Origin: Ceratopteris richardii
Taxonomy: Eukaryota; Streptophyta; Polypodiopsida; Polypodiales; Pteridaceae
Length of the DNA: 64,000 nt
Assembly (NCBI GenBank): GCA_020310875.1
Contig: CM035417.1
Coordinates: forward strand, 107,284,779 to 107,348,778
Direction: 5' to 3'
In this document: positions 9,414 to 19,571 of the stretch, one piece after another
How positions within the stretch are numbered: position 1 is the stretch's first letter
Layout of the letters: every line of letters begins with the position of its first letter
Program-made: the position numbers and the translations under genes
Notes under the pieces: generated by a model
What the model saw: the letters and a program-made list of their open reading frames with translations, nothing else
Told to the model about the DNA's origin: nothing
Database searches by the model: none

Positions 9414-10437
9414 TGATGGAGAGTGTTAATCTCCAAAAGAACAACCTACTCTTGAATTTAGAACACCTCTATATCAAGAGTAAGTCAAAACCTTCACTTA
9501 ATTAGAGGTCCAATCTCTAAATTATCAAATCTGAGAAAATATGTGAAGAAGATGAAACACAGAAAAGTCTGCTGCAGAATTTCTTCACATTGACTTATCA
9601 AATGTGTAAAGTTTTTTATGAAACTTTGTACGAATCATCTCCTAGAGATTGCGCATCACCTCCAAGTTGAATTACTTCAAAAACTTTAGTATAACTTGAG
9701 AAATTGTCTTCACAAGTTACCTATGTCTGAATCTGCACTTCTGAGAAGTCGATTTAGACACCCCTAACTTCTTAACTTTGGTTCTCACAATATCTAACCC
9801 GTTTTGCCAAATGCTTTTAGCCACGAGTAGATCACCTTCCAACTTAAAGATTAAGTGCTTGCTTGCACAAAACTTTAAACTATGGAGTGAGCACTGACCA
9901 AAAGATTAAACTCGAAATTTGTGCCTGTTTCAGAGAACTGTAGACACTCAACACATATGAATGTTCCTACTCACAATTCTCCTAGCCTGTTTACAATTAG
10001 ACTCTGAAATTCAGGTCACAGGCTCATTAACTAACAACTTAGATATCCTCAAAAGGATTTCACAATTGATCAAACACAGAAGGAGCAGACACGAAAAGAT
10101 CGGGCGCAATATTTCTTCATTAACTCAAAAAATTACAACTGAGTGATGAGAGCTAACTCAACTAACTTTTCTCTATCTCTTGACTCCTAACTTCCTCAAT
10201 CTTGGTTTCTACATATGCTCTCATACATGCCCTGACTTTTCTCAAAGTATTTATAGATAATTTGTACAAGATTCTTACTCAAACAAAGATCTAAGTCACC
10301 TATGACTATTCTAATGTACATATGTGTACACTTCTCTTATCCTCTGAATATGTCTTTCTTCCAAGCTTCAATAGTTGATCCTTCCTTCACTCTTTAACCT
10401 TCCAAGCCTTCAATTGGTGATTGATCTGCACCAACAG
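9414..10437 (-). repeat. 3' LTR of Copia C (left copy)
   Basis: Plus-strand ends are TGATGGAGAG and GCACCAACA, so in the element's orientation the LTR runs TGTTGGTGC...CTCCATCA. The TATA box (TATAAATA on the minus strand) is at 10248-10255. Small ORFs inside both LTRs are conserved only because the LTRs are. Confidence 0.95.
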
Positions 10438-10449
10438 CTCCCCCTCAAT
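10438..10449 (-). other. Polypurine tract of Copia C
   Basis: On the minus strand this reads TTGAGGGGGAGC directly before the 3' LTR, a standard plus-strand primer for Copia elements. The polyprotein's TGA stop (10445-10447) lies inside the tract, so there is essentially no 3' untranslated part between coding region and PPT. Confidence 0.85.
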
Positions 10450-13400
10450 CATCAATTGAGGTCTTCACTATTTTCTTTATACCTTCCATGTCTTTGAACC
10501 TTTGTAACTTTGGTCCATCCAAGCCTTTTGTAAGCATATCAGCTATCTGATCTTTTGTTGAAGTATGGATTACTTCAATCTCTTTATCCATCACTTTCTC
10601 TCTTAGAAAGTGATACTGAATCTCAATGTGTTTGGTCCTGGCATGAAAAACAGGATTAGCAGCTAAATACAATGAACTCATGTTATCTCCATATATGATT
10701 GGTACCCCATGCATAATGTCAAGACTCTTCATCAAGGTCTTGAGCCAAATCACTTCCTTTGCAGCTTCAACCATGCCTTTAAACTCTGCCTCTGTAGAAG
10801 ATAAAGCAACTGTATGTTGCTTCTTGGAACACCATGAGATAAGTTTATCTCCCACATAACACATATATCCAAATGTAGACCTTCTATCATCTGGATTACC
10901 TGCCCAATCTGCATCACTATAAATTTTGATATTTGTATCTGAGGTAAACCCATAATACAAACCTTCATTGAGTGTACCCTTAATGTACCTCAACACCCTT
11001 TGTCCTGCAATCCAATGTTCTTTCTTTGGGCAATGCATAAATTGAGACAAAACCCCTACTGCATATGATAAATCAGGTCTAGCTAGAGTAGCATAGATAA
11101 GGCTACCAACCAAACTCTGATATTGTCTCATGTCCTTGAATTCTTCACCTCCATACTTACTCAATTTGTGATTCACCTCCATTGGTGTAGGTGCTACCCT
11201 GCAATCATCCATTTTAAACTTGATTAACAAGTTCTTCAAATACCTTTCTTGGGTCACAAATACTCCATGTTGAGTATATGTAATCTCCATGCCCAAGAAA
11301 TATGACAAGTCTCCCAAGTCACTTATCTTGAACTCCTTTTCCATTTGCCTCTTAAGCTTTTGTATTCCTTCTTCATCTGTACCTGTAAGAATTATATCAT
11401 CAACATATATGCACATGTATATGAAACCATTTTCACTTGCCTTGACAAGCAAGCTACTATCTGCTTTAGACACCTGAAAACCAAGTTCTTTTAGGAACTT
11501 CACAAGTCTATAGTTCCATGCTCTTGGGGCCTGCTTCAAGCCATACAAAGCTCTCTTGAGCTTGCACACATGATCTGGATACCTTTTATCTCTGAACCCT
11601 TGAGGTTGCTCCATGAATACATCATCTGAAATATAACCATTCAGAAAAGCATTTTTCACATCAAGTTGACATAGCTTCCAACCTTTACATGCAGCAATAG
11701 CAATAAGTGTCCTTATAGTTGTCATCTTTGCCACAGGACTATAAGTCTCATCATAATCAACACCATAAGTCTGAGCAAACCCTTTGACAACAAGTCTAGC
11801 TTTGTATCTAGACACACTTCCATCTGCAAACCTTTTTGTCTTATAGACCCACTTGCATCCAATAATCTTCTGACTATTTGGTTTTGGAACCAAATCCCAA
11901 GTTTGATTCTCCAATAGTGCATCATATTCTTCCTGCATAGCTTTCTCCCATTTTTCCTTACCTTTTGCCTCTTCATATGTAGAAGGGTCTTCATCTGTAT
12001 TCACCATATAAGCATAATCTTTTGTGGCTAGAAATGAAGTATCATAACTATACCTTGTAGGTTGACACCTATTTCTTGTTGACCTTCTGAGTTCTCCACT
12101 CCTTGAGGTTTCTGGCTCTTCACATTCAGGATCAAATCTTGGTGTCTCTTCCACTTCAACCTGCACTTCATTATTCTCTTGCTCATCAAATATCTGAACT
12201 TTTGATTTACCTTTTCTTTGACTCACTTCTTCTTCATCACCTGTATTGATGTTGATTGTACCTGCATACCAAGTGTTTTGTTCATCAAATGTAACATCTT
12301 TAGAAACCATAAATTGCTTTGTTGATGGACTCCACAATCTATAGCCCATCTGCTTATCATCATAGCCAATGAAAACATACTTTTCAGCTTTAGGTTCCAA
12401 TTTGTGTCTTAATTGTGATGGCACATATGCATATGCCACACACCCAAATACTCTGCAATGCTCCAAGGTAGGTCTTTTACCCCACCAAGCCTCATATGGT
12501 GTCATACCCTGCAAGGCTTTACATGGTAGCCTATTGACCAAGTAAGTGGCTGTATTTACAGCCTCAGCCCACAAATAATTAGGGCAATTTTTCTCCTTCA
12601 TCATGGATCTTGCAAACTCAACAATTGTTCTATTTCTCCTTTCTGCAACACCATTTTGTTGAGGAGAGTACCTGCAAGTAACTTCCCTTTTTATACCTGC
12701 ATTCCATAAGTAATCACTGAACTCATTTGAGAAATACTCTCCCCCTCCATCTGACCTTAGTCTTTTCAACTTATGACCTGTAATTCTTTCTGCATATGCA
12801 TGATAGTGTTTAAATGTATTAAACACTTCTGACTTATCTTTAATCACATAGATAGTGATCCACCTAGTAGCATCATCAACATAAATCACATAATACCTTG
12901 ATCCATTTATACTGAAATCTTTTGATGGTCCCCACACATCTGTGTGTACCAACTCAAGCTTCTCTGAGTACATAAAACCATGCTTGGAATAGGAATGTTT
13001 ATGAGCCTTACCTAATTGACATGCCTCACATTTGTATGTCATATGTTGACCTGCAACATTAGGCAATCCAAGCACTGAACCATTGTTAACCATATCTTTA
13101 ATACCTCTTTCATTGAAATGTCCAAGCCTCTTGTGCCAAAGATCTAACTCAGAGATCTTATGACCTCCATATGTGAACATAGCATGACCAATGTTGCCTT
13201 GAATCTTCAATGTAAATAATCTACCTTCCTTTTTCCCTGAGACAATCTGTTTATACCCTTGGCTAGGGTCTTCCACATATACTCCATCATTAGTGAACCT
13301 TACTTCATATCCCTTTTCAACAATTTGTCCTACACTTATCAAATTCTTAGGGATTGTAGGAACATACAAAACCTTACTCAATAAGGTGCTTCCATCCTTG

Positions 13401-14611
13401 GCCTTCACTGATCCAATTGACTTCACATTGTGCTTTGTGTTGTCACCTGTTTGAACAACATGATTAAAAACTTTACTTTCCAAATCAGTCATCAAAGATA
13501 TGTTACCACTCAGGTGATTGCTACATCCTGAGTCAATGTAGAAGACTCTTTGATCTTCATTCTGCCTTTCACAAGTTGCATTCATTATCAATGTTGAATC
13601 TTCCTTTTGATCTGAAGCATAATTGTAGTAGGTGTTGTTGTATTGTTGACTTTGGAATCCTCTACCTGCATTTCTTCCAAAGTAATTCCTTCCACCTCTA
13701 CCTCTGTAATTACCTCTTTGATTTCTGCCACCTCTTCCTCTTGAATTATAATTTTGATTGTATCCACCATTATTCTGATTATTATGCCAACAATCATTAG
13801 CTAAGTGATTTGTCTTACCACAAATCCAGCAAGCTTTGCCTCCATCTTTGTTGTTCCTGCCTCTTCCTCTACCTTTGCCACCTCCTCTTCCTCTTAGGAA
13901 GTTGGCTTGAGTAGTTGTTCCTTCATCTTCACCTGCTTGTTGTTTTCCTTTGCTATTCTTCTTCTTGTCCTTTGAGTACATTGCATGTCCTGTACTCTTG
14001 TCACCATCTCCTTTAACATCCTGCTCAAATGTTAGCATATGACCTAACAATTGATTTAAATCAGGAGTGAAATGGTCAAGTGATAGTTCTGTAGACAAAA
14101 TAAATGGCTTCCATTTGTCATCACCTCTCAACCCTGTAAGGATTTGCCTTACCAATTTATCTTCCTCAATGTCTTCATCAACAGCTCCTAAAGCATCTGC
14201 AATATCTTTCATCCTTGTTACATAGTCTGAAATAGATTGAGAGGCCTTCTTCTTGAAGGTAGTAAACTCTGCCCATAAGGATGCCTTCCTTGACTTTGTA
14301 GTGTTCTGGAAATGCTCCTCCAAAGCATTCCATATGTCAGTTGCACTTTCAAGACCTCTAATATGAGGTAACAAGTAATCATTGACTCCCATATAGATAA
14401 TGCTCCTAGCTTGAGCATCTTTCTTCATCCAATTTTTCAAATCTGCTAACTCTTCCCTAGTTGGAACACTAGGATCTCTGAACTCTGGCTTCTCTTCTTC
14501 TCCTGTGATGTAACCAATTAAATCTTTGCTCATAAGATGAGCTTCCATCCTCATTGACCATGCAGGATAGTTTTCCCTATCCAATTTCTCTATCTGTAGA
14601 GCATCTCCCAT
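10445..14611 (-). CDS. gag-pol: Gag-Pol polyprotein of Copia C (1,388 codons, intact)
   Basis: A single frame encodes the whole replication machinery of a Ty1/Copia element. The order in approximate residues is: Gag of the UBN2/Copia type (1-230, with LDRENYPAWSMRMEAHL); a basic Gly/Arg/Asn-rich stretch; zinc knuckle CWICGKTNHLANDC (about 260); retropepsin with FYIDSGCSNH (about 358); integrase with an HX(n)H...CX2C finger (about 493-535) and the core beginning HTDVWGP (about 555), later RSDGGGEY and the glutamate in NGVAERRNRT; reverse transcriptase with [18 protein letters not shown] and YVDDIILTG (about 1069); and RNase H with DADWAGNPDDRRST and ALSSTEAEF. The length and order are those of a full plant Copia. 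I see no stop or missing catalytic residue. ATG at 14609-14611 follows the primer site by about 210 bases. Confidence 0.97.
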   Translation of the reverse strand: MGDALQIEKLDRENYPAWSMRMEAHLMSKDLIGYITGEEEKPEFRDPSVPTREELADLKNWMKKDAQARSIIYMGVNDYLLPHIRGLESATDIWNALEEHFQNTTKSRKASLWAEFTTFKKKASQSISDYVTRMKDIADALGAVDEDIEEDKLVRQILTGLRGDDKWKPFILSTELSLDHFTPDLNQLLGHMLTFEQDVKGDGDKSTGHAMYSKDKKKNSKGKQQAGEDEGTTTQANFLRGRGGGKGRGRGRNNKDGGKACWICGKTNHLANDCWHNNQNNGGYNQNYNSRGRGGRNQRGNYRGRGGRNYFGRNAGRGFQSQQYNNTYYNYASDQKEDSTLIMNATCERQNEDQRVFYIDSGCSNHLSGNISLMTDLESKVFNHVVQTGDNTKHNVKSIGSVKAKDGSTLLSKVLYVPTIPKNLISVGQIVEKGYEVRFTNDGVYVEDPSQGYKQIVSGKKEGRLFTLKIQGNIGHAMFTYGGHKISELDLWHKRLGHFNERGIKDMVNNGSVLGLPNVAGQHMTYKCEACQLGKAHKHSYSKHGFMYSEKLELVHTDVWGPSKDFSINGSRYYVIYVDDATRWITIYVIKDKSEVFNTFKHYHAYAERITGHKLKRLRSDGGGEYFSNEFSDYLWNAGIKREVTCRYSPQQNGVAERRNRTIVEFARSMMKEKNCPNYLWAEAVNTATYLVNRLPCKALQGMTPYEAWWGKRPTLEHCRVFGCVAYAYVPSQLRHKLEPKAEKYVFIGYDDKQMGYRLWSPSTKQFMVSKDVTFDEQNTWYAGTININTGDEEEVSQRKGKSKVQIFDEQENNEVQVEVEETPRFDPECEEPETSRSGELRRSTRNRCQPTRYSYDTSFLATKDYAYMVNTDEDPSTYEEAKGKEKWEKAMQEEYDALLENQTWDLVPKPNSQKIIGCKWVYKTKRFADGSVSRYKARLVVKGFAQTYGVDYDETYSPVAKMTTIRTLIAIAACKGWKLCQLDVKNAFLNGYISDDVFMEQPQGFRDKRYPDHVCKLKRALYGLKQAPRAWNYRLVKFLKELGFQVSKADSSLLVKASENGFIYMCIYVDDIILTGTDEEGIQKLKRQMEKEFKISDLGDLSYFLGMEITYTQHGVFVTQERYLKNLLIKFKMDDCRVAPTPMEVNHKLSKYGGEEFKDMRQYQSLVGSLIYATLARPDLSYAVGVLSQFMHCPKKEHWIAGQRVLRYIKGTLNEGLYYGFTSDTNIKIYSDADWAGNPDDRRSTFGYMCYVGDKLISWCSKKQHTVALSSTEAEFKGMVEAAKEVIWLKTLMKSLDIMHGVPIIYGDNMSSLYLAANPVFHARTKHIEIQYHFLREKVMDKEIEVIHTSTKDQIADMLTKGLDGPKLQRFKDMEGIKKIVKTSIDD

Positions 14612-14821
14612 CTTGTATCCACCTGTGTATTGAAAACTTCAAGCTTTACAAGCAATGTATGTACCTTTACTTCGAGTTAGACTCCTTTTGCCTTTCTTGA
14701 TGTCGAGTAGACTTCTCCTCAGGCTTTTGACTCCAAGCTTTCACTTCTTAGTTCTTCAAATGTTGAACTTCTTGAACCTGCAGCAGTCGGGACCTTCCTT
14801 TCCTTGATTTTGATGTCTCCT

Positions 14822-14833
14822 GCTCTGATACCA
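14822..14833 (-). other. Primer-binding site of Copia C (initiator tRNA-Met)
   Basis: The minus strand reads TGGTATCAGAGC one base inside the 5' LTR. This is the standard primer site complementary to plant initiator tRNA-Met. Confidence 0.95.
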
Positions 14834-14834
14834 C

Positions 14835-15857
14835 TGATGGAGAGTGTTAATCTCCAAAAGAACAACCTACTCTTGAATTTAGAACACCTCTATATCAAGA
14901 GTAAGTCAAAACCTTCACTTAATTAGAGGTCCAATCTCTAAATTATCAAATCTGAGAAAATATGTGAAGAAGATGAAACACAGAAAAGTCTGCTGCAGAA
15001 TTTCTTCACATTGACTTATCAAATGTGTAAAGTTTTTTATGAAACTTTGTACGAATCATCTCCTAGAGATTGCGCATCACCTCCAAGTTGAATTACTTCA
15101 AAAGCTTTAGTATAACTTGAGAAATTGTCTTCACAAGTTACCTATGTCTGAATCTGCACTTCTGAGAAGTCGATTTAGACACCCCTAACTTCTTAACTTT
15201 GGTTCTCACAATATCTAACCCGTTTTGCCAAATGCTTTTAGCCACGAGTAGATCACCTTCCAACTTAAAGATTAAGTGCTTGCTTGCACAAAACTTTAAA
15301 CTATGGAGTGAGCACTGACCAAAAGATTAAACTCGAAATTTGCGCCTGTTTCAGAGAACTCTAGACACTCAACACATATGAATGTTCCTACTCACAATTC
15401 TCCTAGCCTGTTTACAATTAGACTCTGAAATTCAGGTCACAGGCTCATTAACTAACAACTTAGATATCCTCAAAAGGATTTCACAATTGATCAAACACAG
15501 AAGGAGCAGACACGAAAAGATCGGGCGCAATATTTCTTCATTAACTCAGAAAATTACAACTGAGTGATGAGAGCTAACTCAACTAACTTTTCTCTATCTC
15601 TTGACTCCTAACTTCCTCAATCTTGGTTTCTACATATGCTCTCATACATGCCCCGACTTTTCTCAAAGTATTTATAGATAATTTGTACAAGATTCTTACT
15701 CAAACAAAGATCTAAGTCACCTATGACTATTCTAATGTACATATGTGTACACTTCTCTTATCCTCTGAATATGTCTTTCTTCCAAGCTTCAATAGTTGAT
15801 CCTTCCTTCACTCTTTAACCTTCCAAGCCTTCAATTGGTGATTGATCTGCACCAACA
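14835..15857 (-). repeat. 5' LTR of Copia C (right copy)
   Basis: This is nearly identical to 9414-10437. The TATA box on the minus strand (TATAAATA) is at 15669-15676 and would drive the 1,388-codon polyprotein leftwards. Confidence 0.95.
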
Positions 15858-15862
15858 TGATG

Positions 15863-17775
15863 AATGTGAGAACTCCTTCCAGGAGCTTAAACGAAGATTA
15901 TGTTCAACACCAATCTTGACCACACCAGATTGGAATAAGCCATTCCACGTTCATGTGGATGCATCCAATTATGCCATTGGATGTGTACTCGCACAACCTA
16001 CCGGTGAGGGTAACATGGATCTTCCAATTGCCTATGCCAGTAGACAATTGAATGCAGCTGAACGGAATTACACCACTACTGAGAGAGAAGGCTTAGGCAT
16101 GGTATATGCAGTTAAGAAATTTAGACACTATTTGCTTGCAAATAAGTTTAAATTTTTTACTGATCATCAGGCATTGCTATACCTCGTAAACAAGCCATGC
16201 AATACAGGAAGATTAGTGAGATGGTTTCTCTTGCTAATGGAATATGATTTTGAGGTTGTGGTAAGAAAAGGGAGGACTCATTTAAGAGCAGATCATCTCT
16301 CTAGGCTCACATCGGGAGAAGCCCCACAAGGAGTATCAGATGACCTTCCTGATGCTTACTTGTTTAATTTGGAAGTGGTGCCGCAGTGGCCTAAGCCATT
16401 GGTGCCAGTATTGACATACGGGCCTAACCATCCAGTAGTAAACACACAGAATAGAGAGGTTGTGAAAGCCCAAAAGTACCACATCATGGCAGGAAGCATG
16501 TACAAGCACACAGATCAAGGAATCATGGCTTGTTGTGTGGAAGAGGGCGAGTACATTAAATGGTTGCAATTAGCACATGTAGGTGCGTTAGAGCAACACT
16601 ACTCAAAGCAACAAACCTTACAGACACTAAGGAGACTCGGAGTACATTGGCCAACTATGGAAGCTGATGTCCAAAGGATGTGCAAGGAATGCCCAATCTG
16701 TTGCACTAAACCACCTATGGAACACGCCACTCTTTATCAAGTGTCCATAGTGCCAGATTGGAGTGAACCACTAGTATCCTTCCTGAGGACAACAACTTTC
16801 CCTCCAGATATGACCTTGGCTAGGAAAAGGAGTTTAGAACAAGAAGCCCAGGATTACTCACTCATTGGTGATAATCTATATAAGCGTGGTAAAGATGGTT
16901 ACCTAAGGCTATGTGTCCATGAAAGTGAATATCTCAAGATCTTGGAAACTGCTCACCAAGGTGTAGCAGGAGGACACTTTGGACCAGATCGGGTGATCAA
17001 GGCAATACTATTTGCGGGCTTCTGGTGGCCAACCCTTCACATGGATGCACATACCTATGTGAAACGGTGTGATGTGTGTCAGAGAACTCAGTATCCTATA
17101 CGTAAAGATGAGATGCCACTGAAACCTATGATGGGTGGACGTGCATTCTCTAAGTGGGGAATAGACTTCGTAGGTCCTATTAATCCCCCAGCTAAGGGTT
17201 CCCATGTGGAATATATCATTGTTGCCACAGACTATCTAACAAAATGGGTAGAGGTAAAAGCCACAACGAAGAACGATGCTCAAACAACTGCTAAATTCTT
17301 GTTTGAGAATGTATTCACAAGATACGGGCTACCTATAGAGTTAGTAAGTGATAGAGGCACTCACTTCTTGAATGAAGTAATTGAAAATCTGCTCCAAGAA
17401 TTCTTGGTAGTTCATAAGAAGTCTGCCCCCTACCACCCACAAGCTAATGGGCAGGCCGAAAGCACAAACAAGATTCTGTGCAATGTGTTGACCAAGCTCG
17501 TGAATAATAAACGCTCTGATTGGGACAAACAGCTACACCATGCTGTTTGGGCATACCGAGTCGCCTACAAAACGGTACTCCAAGCCACCCCCTTTCAGAT
17601 GGTATTTGGTCAAAATGCAGTGCTACCATTGGACTTCTTGATACCTACATTGAAGGTAGCACAAGAGCATGAATGGACGGGTCATGAACTCTCCTCTAGA
17701 CTTTTTGACCTTGAACGATTAGGAGAAACAAGACTGAGAGCAGCTGCAGGGATATATGCAGCTAAGAAACGATAG
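15863..17775 (+). pseudogene. pol: Pol of element A, second part: RNase H, two H2C2 fingers, integrase core
   Basis: The frame resumes in phase after Copia C and its target duplication. The open frame formally starts at 15796 in the Copia LTR, but those codons are not element A. RNase H follows (HVHVDASNYAIGCVLAQ, TTTEREGLGMVYAVKKFRHYL, FTDHQALLYL, ADHLSRL). Two H2C2 zinc fingers follow, at about 16576-16701 and 16954-17079, each HX6H...CX2C with the same spacing. The integrase core has Asp at 17164 (GIDFVGP), Asp at 17350 (SDRGTHF) and Glu at 17458 (NGQAEST), a D,D35E arrangement. The frame stops at TAG 17773-17775, which follows AKKR where Gln is common. The same frame continues beyond it. 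Confidence 0.9.
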
Positions 17776-19359
17776 AAGGCATACTTTGATGCCCACGTTA
17801 AGGATAAAGGTTTAAAGGCAGGCGACTTAGTTCTAGTCTACACATTGAAGCAACATGCGAGGAAACTGGAGAAGAGAGGCTACGGACCCATGATCATTAA
17901 CAGAATCTCAACAAGTGGAGCAGTGCAACTAGCCACATTAGAAGGTGACGTTCTCCCAAGCTATATAAGCGGATGCAGAGTCAAGTTATATCAGGAACCT
18001 CTCACAGAGGAAATGCTAAGTCGACTCAATATCACCAAGAAACGCAAGGAAGAAGAAAAGCGGATTCGAGAAGAAGCTCAAGCAGAAGCTTTAGAACGCA
18101 TCAGAAGGATGAAGTTGCGAAGACAAGGTAGAGATCAGCCTAGAACAAATGACTATGCAGATCAAGGATATCATATGGCAATGTGTGAAGTCGCAGGAAC
18201 AAGTTCCCATAGAATAATTGATCGACGACCTTTTGCGACCATAGAGGTAGGACAAGGAACTAGTGCACAGTCCGTGCGAGCATTGATTGACTCAGGTGCA
18301 GCCACTAGTGCGGTGAGACTCTCTTACTGTCAAGAATTGAAATTAAAGGTCAATCCTATAGAAGCTTATCTCATAGGATTAGGAGGTGTGGAAACCCCTT
18401 GCATGGGCGAGGTGGAGCTCCCCCTCTACATTCAGGACATGTTAATGACAGTTAAGGTACTAGTGTGCCAAGACGAAGACCTCACGGAGCCTCTTGTCTT
18501 GGGTCAGGACTGGATCTATGACCAAGTAGTCAACTTAAACCTAAGAAGTGGACTTCTTCAGGTATGGGTCAATCATAGTCGAATTACAGTAGAGTTAGAT
18601 AATGGAGCACTCAAGGAACTAGGAAAGGCACACACTCCTGGTCCTTCCAGGAGTACACATGAAGATGACCATGCTGTTCTTGTCCAAAACTATGTGTTGC
18701 AGAGGAATGATCGCAAAAAAGGAGTCAGGGATGCAACGGAACTCCCTTCTTTTCCAAAGGCCAGAGGGAGGCAGCAACCAAAGGCGGATCAAAGGCAGAA
18801 GAAGCAGAGTACTACCTATGTCAGAGATCAAAAGTACCTGTGCAGCAAAATGTCTCAGCTAGTGAAACAAGTGTGGGTGCGGAAAGGCGAACACCCGGTT
18901 GCACTCAAGCCAACCACACGGGCAAAGCCTCTTATTAGTAACCAACAAGACGACACTAATAAGAAGTCTTTCAGAAGTTCTTCTGCTAACGTGAAGTCTA
19001 TTTGGGTGCCCAAGAAGTCGATGAAGGCTAGCCCACAATCAAGACAAATTTGGGTGCCTAAGGCTTGTTGGCGGGCTCAAATAGCTACACCAAGAACACA
19101 CCCTAGACAACATGATCCATTCACTCGCACAGCCGGCATCCACTCGTTTTCAACACTCAGGAACACACCAAGGCTCATGAGCACGAACAGAATCACTGGT
19201 AAATGGGTCCCTAAAAGGCCTCATTTTCAAGCCGACTCACCTGTAAAGCTCTCGAGAGTCTCTACGAAACCAAGAGCAAAACCTATCCACTGCATTTGGC
19301 AGCCTAAGACTTGTAACAAACCCCCGGGCCCCATTTGTAAATCCATGATAACCTACTAA
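17776..19359 (+). CDS. Pol of element A, third part: integrase C-terminus, second retropepsin-like domain, W-V-P-K repeats
   Basis: In phase with the integrase after one TAG. The first codons (KAYFDAHVKDKGLKAGDLVLVY, then GYGPMIINR) look like the integrase C-terminal GPY/F-type region. ATG 17845 is the first start if it were translated alone. A Lys/Glu/Arg-rich helix follows, and then a retropepsin-like domain: ALIDSGAATSAV with the Asp at 18289, a flap-like IGLGGVETPCMGEV, and VLGQDWIYDQ. The last 150 codons are basic and contain five W-(V/Q)-(P/R)-K motifs (near 18870, 18998, 19046, 19198 and 19291). A protease downstream of integrase is not the standard order, as the expected protease is already at 7355. 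Whether this domain is active is unknown. Confidence 0.75.
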   Translation, partial: KAYFDAHVKDKGLKAGDLVLVYTLKQHARKLEKRGYGPMIINRISTSGAVQLATLEGDVLPSYISGCRVKLYQEPLTEEMLSRLNITKKRKEEEKRIREEAQAEALERIRRMKLRRQGRDQPRTNDYADQGYHMAMCEVAGTSSHRIIDRRPFATIEVGQGTSAQSVRALIDSGAATSAVRLSYCQELKLKVNPIEAYLIGLGGVETPCMGEVELPLYIQDMLMTVKVLVCQDEDLTEPLVLGQDWIYDQVVNLNLRSGLLQVWVNHSRITVELDNGALKELGKAHTPGPSRSTHEDDHAVLVQNYVLQRNDRKKGVRDATELPSFPKARGRQQPKADQRQKKQSTTYVRDQKYLCSKMSQLVKQVWVRKGEHPVALKPTTRAKPLISNQQDDTNKKSFRSSSANVKSIWVPKKSMKASPQSRQIWVPKACWRAQIATPRTHPRQHDPFTRTAGIHSFSTLRNTPRLMSTNRITGKWVPKRPHFQADSPVKLSRVSTKPRAKPIHCIWQPKTCNKPPGPICKSMITY

Positions 19360-19571
19360 CCACATCATTATCACATTACATCATTCCACTTAGCTCTTAG
19401 GTCTACTGAACTCCTAACCACACACACACTCGCACCGAGCACTTACTAACCTATTATTCGCTCCCGACCCTCATGTTAATGTTGTAATGGGAACAACAAC
19501 GGTTCTCTCTTGTCCTATACAATGTTAACACATGTTGTATATTCTCACAGAGACAGGCAGCAAGAAGTAAC
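19360..19571 (+). other. Spacer between pol and ORF3 of element A
   Basis: About 210 bases with stops in all frames and no repeat. A splice acceptor or a second promoter for ORF3 would be expected near here if ORF3 is expressed from a subgenomic RNA. I cannot identify either with confidence. Confidence 0.4.

Larger units (their letters stand above)
9414..15857 (-). mobile_element. Element C: complete Ty1/Copia retrotransposon inserted antisense in element A
   Basis: The 6,444-bp element has LTRs 9414-10437 and 14835-15857, a primer site, a polypurine tract, an uninterrupted 1,388-codon polyprotein on the minus strand and a perfect TGATG duplication. The LTRs differ by about five substitutions and one indel in about 1,023 bp, so insertion was recent. 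All expected signals are present, so it could be active. It lies in the RT domain of element A, opposite to A's transcription. Confidence 0.97.

Noticed and set aside
9961..10146. 61-codon ORF repeated at 15382-15567
   Set aside because: It lies in both LTRs of Copia C and is duplicated only because the LTRs are. It has no domain.
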